DNA of 8,294 nucleotides from SLAN01 sp046545955 (lineage in GTDB: Bacteria > Spirochaetota > Spirochaetia > DSM-27196 > SKKC01), in assembly GCA_046545955.1 (NCBI GenBank), contig JBKGYS010000118.1:1-8294 (forward strand). Direction: 5' to 3'. Positions 7,213 through 8,294 of the stretch are shown here, piece by piece. The notes below the pieces were generated by a model. That model saw only the letters and a list, made by a program, of their open reading frames with translations, did no database searches and had not been told where the DNA came from. Every line of letters starts with the position of its first letter. Position 1 is the stretch's first letter. Position numbers and translations under genes: made by a program.

Positions 7213-7240
7213 ATCATAGCACGGCGTTCTTGCCCTACAA
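7213..7240 (-). promoter_or_regulatory. putative sigma-70-type promoter of the peptidase-sppA cluster
   Basis: On the minus strand TATGAT (7218-7213) matches the -10 consensus at 5 of 6 bases. The -35 candidate TTGTAG (7240-7235, 16-bp spacer) matches only TTG. Transcription would begin near 7206, immediately before the Shine-Dalgarno at 7205-7199, giving a very short leader. This would remove the upstream ATG pair from the mRNA, in agreement with the TTG start. Confidence 0.35.
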
Positions 7241-7241
7241 A

Positions 7242-7271
7242 CGCCTGCCCGGCGTGCGCCTGCCCGGCGCT
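7242..7271. repeat. 15-bp tandem duplication in the divergent promoter region
   Basis: CGCCTGCCCGGCGTG (7242-7256) is followed directly by CGCCTGCCCGGCGCT (7257-7271); 13 of 15 bases agree. It includes the palindrome GGCG-TG-CGCC at 7251-7260. It lies just upstream of the proposed peptidase promoter and 80-110 bp before truC. It could be a paired regulator site or a simple slippage product. Confidence 0.5.
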
Positions 7272-7315
7272 ATAGCGCAACCCGAGCCTCCGGAGGGAAT
7301 CCCGGCCAAGGGCAG

Positions 7316-7345
7316 CAGACACTTTTGAAGCCGACCGGCTATACT
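7316..7345 (+). promoter_or_regulatory. putative promoter of truC
   Basis: TATACT at 7340-7345 matches the -10 consensus at 5 of 6 bases. CAGACA at 7316-7321 (18-bp spacer) matches four bases of the -35 consensus but lacks the leading TT. Transcription would start about 7 nt downstream, at or beside the A of the ATG at 7353, so the mRNA would have almost no leader. No Shine-Dalgarno is present between the -10 and the ATG. Confidence 0.35.
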
Positions 7346-7352
7346 CTCAACA

Positions 7353-8201
7353 ATGTCTCACACGTTCGACAGATCGCACGTACCGTTCAGCGCCGAGCGA
7401 ATGCGGGCGCAGCGCATTCCGGTGCTTTACCGTGACGAGCATGTAGCGGTGGTCGATAAACCGGCAGGACTTATGGTGCACCCCAACGCCTGGGACAGGC
7501 GCGCCCCGAATCTCATTAACATGCTCGGCGGTAGCCTCCATTCGCGCGTTCGCACCGTGCACAGGCTCGATCGTAGAACCAGCGGTGCCATGGTGGTCGC
7601 GCTCTCTAAGGATGGAGCCGCCGAGCTCTCGCGTCAATTGAAAGCCGGCGAAGTCCAGAAACGCTACATCGCCGTCGTTCGCGGGCACACCGACGAGCGG
7701 GGGCTCATCGACCGACCGCTCACGAAAAGTGACGAGGGCACGCCCCTTCCCGCGCGAACCGAGTTCGAGCGAATTGCCGATTCGGTTATTCACGTTCCGG
7801 TCGGTCGATATGAGCAAGCGTGGTTTTCGCTGCTGCGTCTTACGCTGCATACGGGCAAGCGCCATCAGGCAAGGCGGCATCTGCATTACATTACCCATCC
7901 GATTATCGGTGATCCTCAGCACGGCGACCGGGAGTGGAATGAGTTTGCCGCTTCGCGCGTGGGCACATCGCGACTATATCTTCGAGCGTGGCAATTGTCT
8001 TTTTTACTACCGGGTGATGGGCGCCCCATTACCGTCCAGGCGGGGCTTCCCGCGAGTTGGCTTGCCGGGTGCCGCGCGCTCGGGCTGCATCCGCCTGATG
8101 CAGCGGTCGGGGCGTGGGTTTCAGTGGACGACGAAGAACTCTTTTCGGGCTCCGCGAGTGAACCCACCAGAGATTTCGAGATTGACGATAACAACAAATG
8201 A
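7353..8201 (+). CDS. truC: tRNA pseudouridine synthase, TruC-like (RluA superfamily)
   Basis: RluA-superfamily enzymes isomerise uridine to pseudouridine in RNA; E. coli TruC acts at position 65 of certain tRNAs. The 282-residue protein shows the full set of motifs. IPVLYRDEHVAVVDKPAGLMVHP (22-44 region) is the N-terminal signature. HRLDRRTSG at 70-78 holds the catalytic Asp73; E. coli has Pro where this has the second Arg after HRLD. QKRYIAVVRG is at 102-111. TGKRHQARRHLHYITHPIIGDPQHGD at about 167-192 is the C-terminal block, and its RRHL...HPIIGD..HGD form points to TruC among the RluA relatives. No S4 domain is present, as expected for TruC. Length is close to E. coli TruC (about 260), with a Ser/Asp-rich tail of some 30 residues. 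The ATG at 7353 has no Shine-Dalgarno and may be read from a leaderless mRNA; ATG 7401 is the alternative. It is divergent from the peptidase cluster and probably unrelated to it in function. Confidence 0.88.
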   Translation: MSHTFDRSHVPFSAERMRAQRIPVLYRDEHVAVVDKPAGLMVHPNAWDRRAPNLINMLGGSLHSRVRTVHRLDRRTSGAMVVALSKDGAAELSRQLKAGEVQKRYIAVVRGHTDERGLIDRPLTKSDEGTPLPARTEFERIADSVIHVPVGRYEQAWFSLLRLTLHTGKRHQARRHLHYITHPIIGDPQHGDREWNEFAASRVGTSRLYLRAWQLSFLLPGDGRPITVQAGLPASWLAGCRALGLHPPDAAVGAWVSVDDEELFSGSASEPTRDFEIDDNNK

Positions 8202-8239
8202 AAAGGCGTCGGTGGGTACGACTCAGCCGGTTAGCCGCG

Positions 8240-8294
8240 CCCTTGTACATCGACGCGCCACCATGATTGACTTCCCCTTGTACATCGACGCGCC
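8240..8294. repeat. two identical 20-bp direct repeats, 35-bp period, cut by the window edge
   Basis: CCCTTGTACATCGACGCGCC occurs at 8240-8259 and again at 8275-8294 without mismatch, separated by 15 bp (ACCATGATTGACTTC). The repeat contains the palindrome TGTACA. The second copy ends at the last base of the window, so more copies may follow. The 35-bp period is not a multiple of three, so this is not a repeated peptide. Both repeat and spacer are shorter than in normal CRISPR arrays. It lies 38 bp after the truC stop, in DNA where I see no gene. Confidence 0.8.

Noticed and set aside
7194..7322. N-terminal extension of the peptidase gene to GTG 7322
   Set aside because: The 43 extra residues precede an obvious signal peptide, encode the 15-bp promoter-region duplication as an AGQA repeat, and have no ribosome binding site.
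7347..7922. A 191-residue minus-strand ORF opposite truC
   Set aside because: It is antisense to the conserved RluA-family motifs and has no independent support.
8240..8294. A CRISPR array at the right edge
   Set aside because: A 20-bp repeat with a 15-bp spacer is too short for known CRISPR arrays, only two copies are visible, and no cas gene is present.

Overview
The window is GC-rich (high fifties in percent by eye, not counted). It looks like chromosomal DNA of a diderm bacterium. Two large genes encode proteins with signal peptides and outer-membrane-type beta-barrel segments, and one of these ends in the aromatic C-terminus typical of outer-membrane proteins. The style of these proteins (a PorV/UPF0164-like 'NPA' barrel segment joined to SppA, and an HExxH peptidase joined to a TolB-like propeller and a barrel) would fit a free-living Spirochaetales bacterium. 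That assignment is inference; no rRNA or other marker gene is present. I see no transposase, phage gene, tRNA or CRISPR array.

Layout: (1) 1-309 holds the probable acidic tail of an unseen plus-strand gene, then a possible 52-residue ORF in the same frame containing a GC-rich hairpin. (2) 310-801 (+) encodes a small protein with an N-terminal hydrophobic segment, a long coiled coil and a C-terminal membrane helix. A second, overlapping ORF in another frame (255-743) looks superficially similar, but its codon statistics mark it as a likely shadow. (3) On the minus strand, from 7193 down to 836, three genes lie head to tail: an HExxH peptidase/propeller/barrel protein (7193-4146), an SppA-type double S49 peptidase with an extra N-terminal barrel-like domain (4062-1462), and a polytopic DUF4203-like membrane protein (1459-836). 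(4) A compact divergent promoter region (about 7194-7352) separates this cluster from truC (7353-8201, +), a tRNA pseudouridine synthase of the RluA superfamily. (5) The last 55 bases begin a direct-repeat series: two identical 20-bp copies 35 bp apart, cut off by the window edge.

The three minus-strand genes probably form an envelope operon. One product is an exported putative metallopeptidase with a predicted outer-membrane barrel. The next is an SppA-like serine peptidase with intact Lys/Ser catalytic residues whose usual inner-membrane anchor is replaced by a barrel-like domain. The last is an inner-membrane protein whose start lies 2 bp beyond the sppA stop. Two independent fusions of a peptidase to an outer-membrane-type domain, side by side, are the most interesting feature here. 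They suggest an outer-membrane proteolysis or quality-control module, but function, substrate and topology are inferred and not shown by the sequence.
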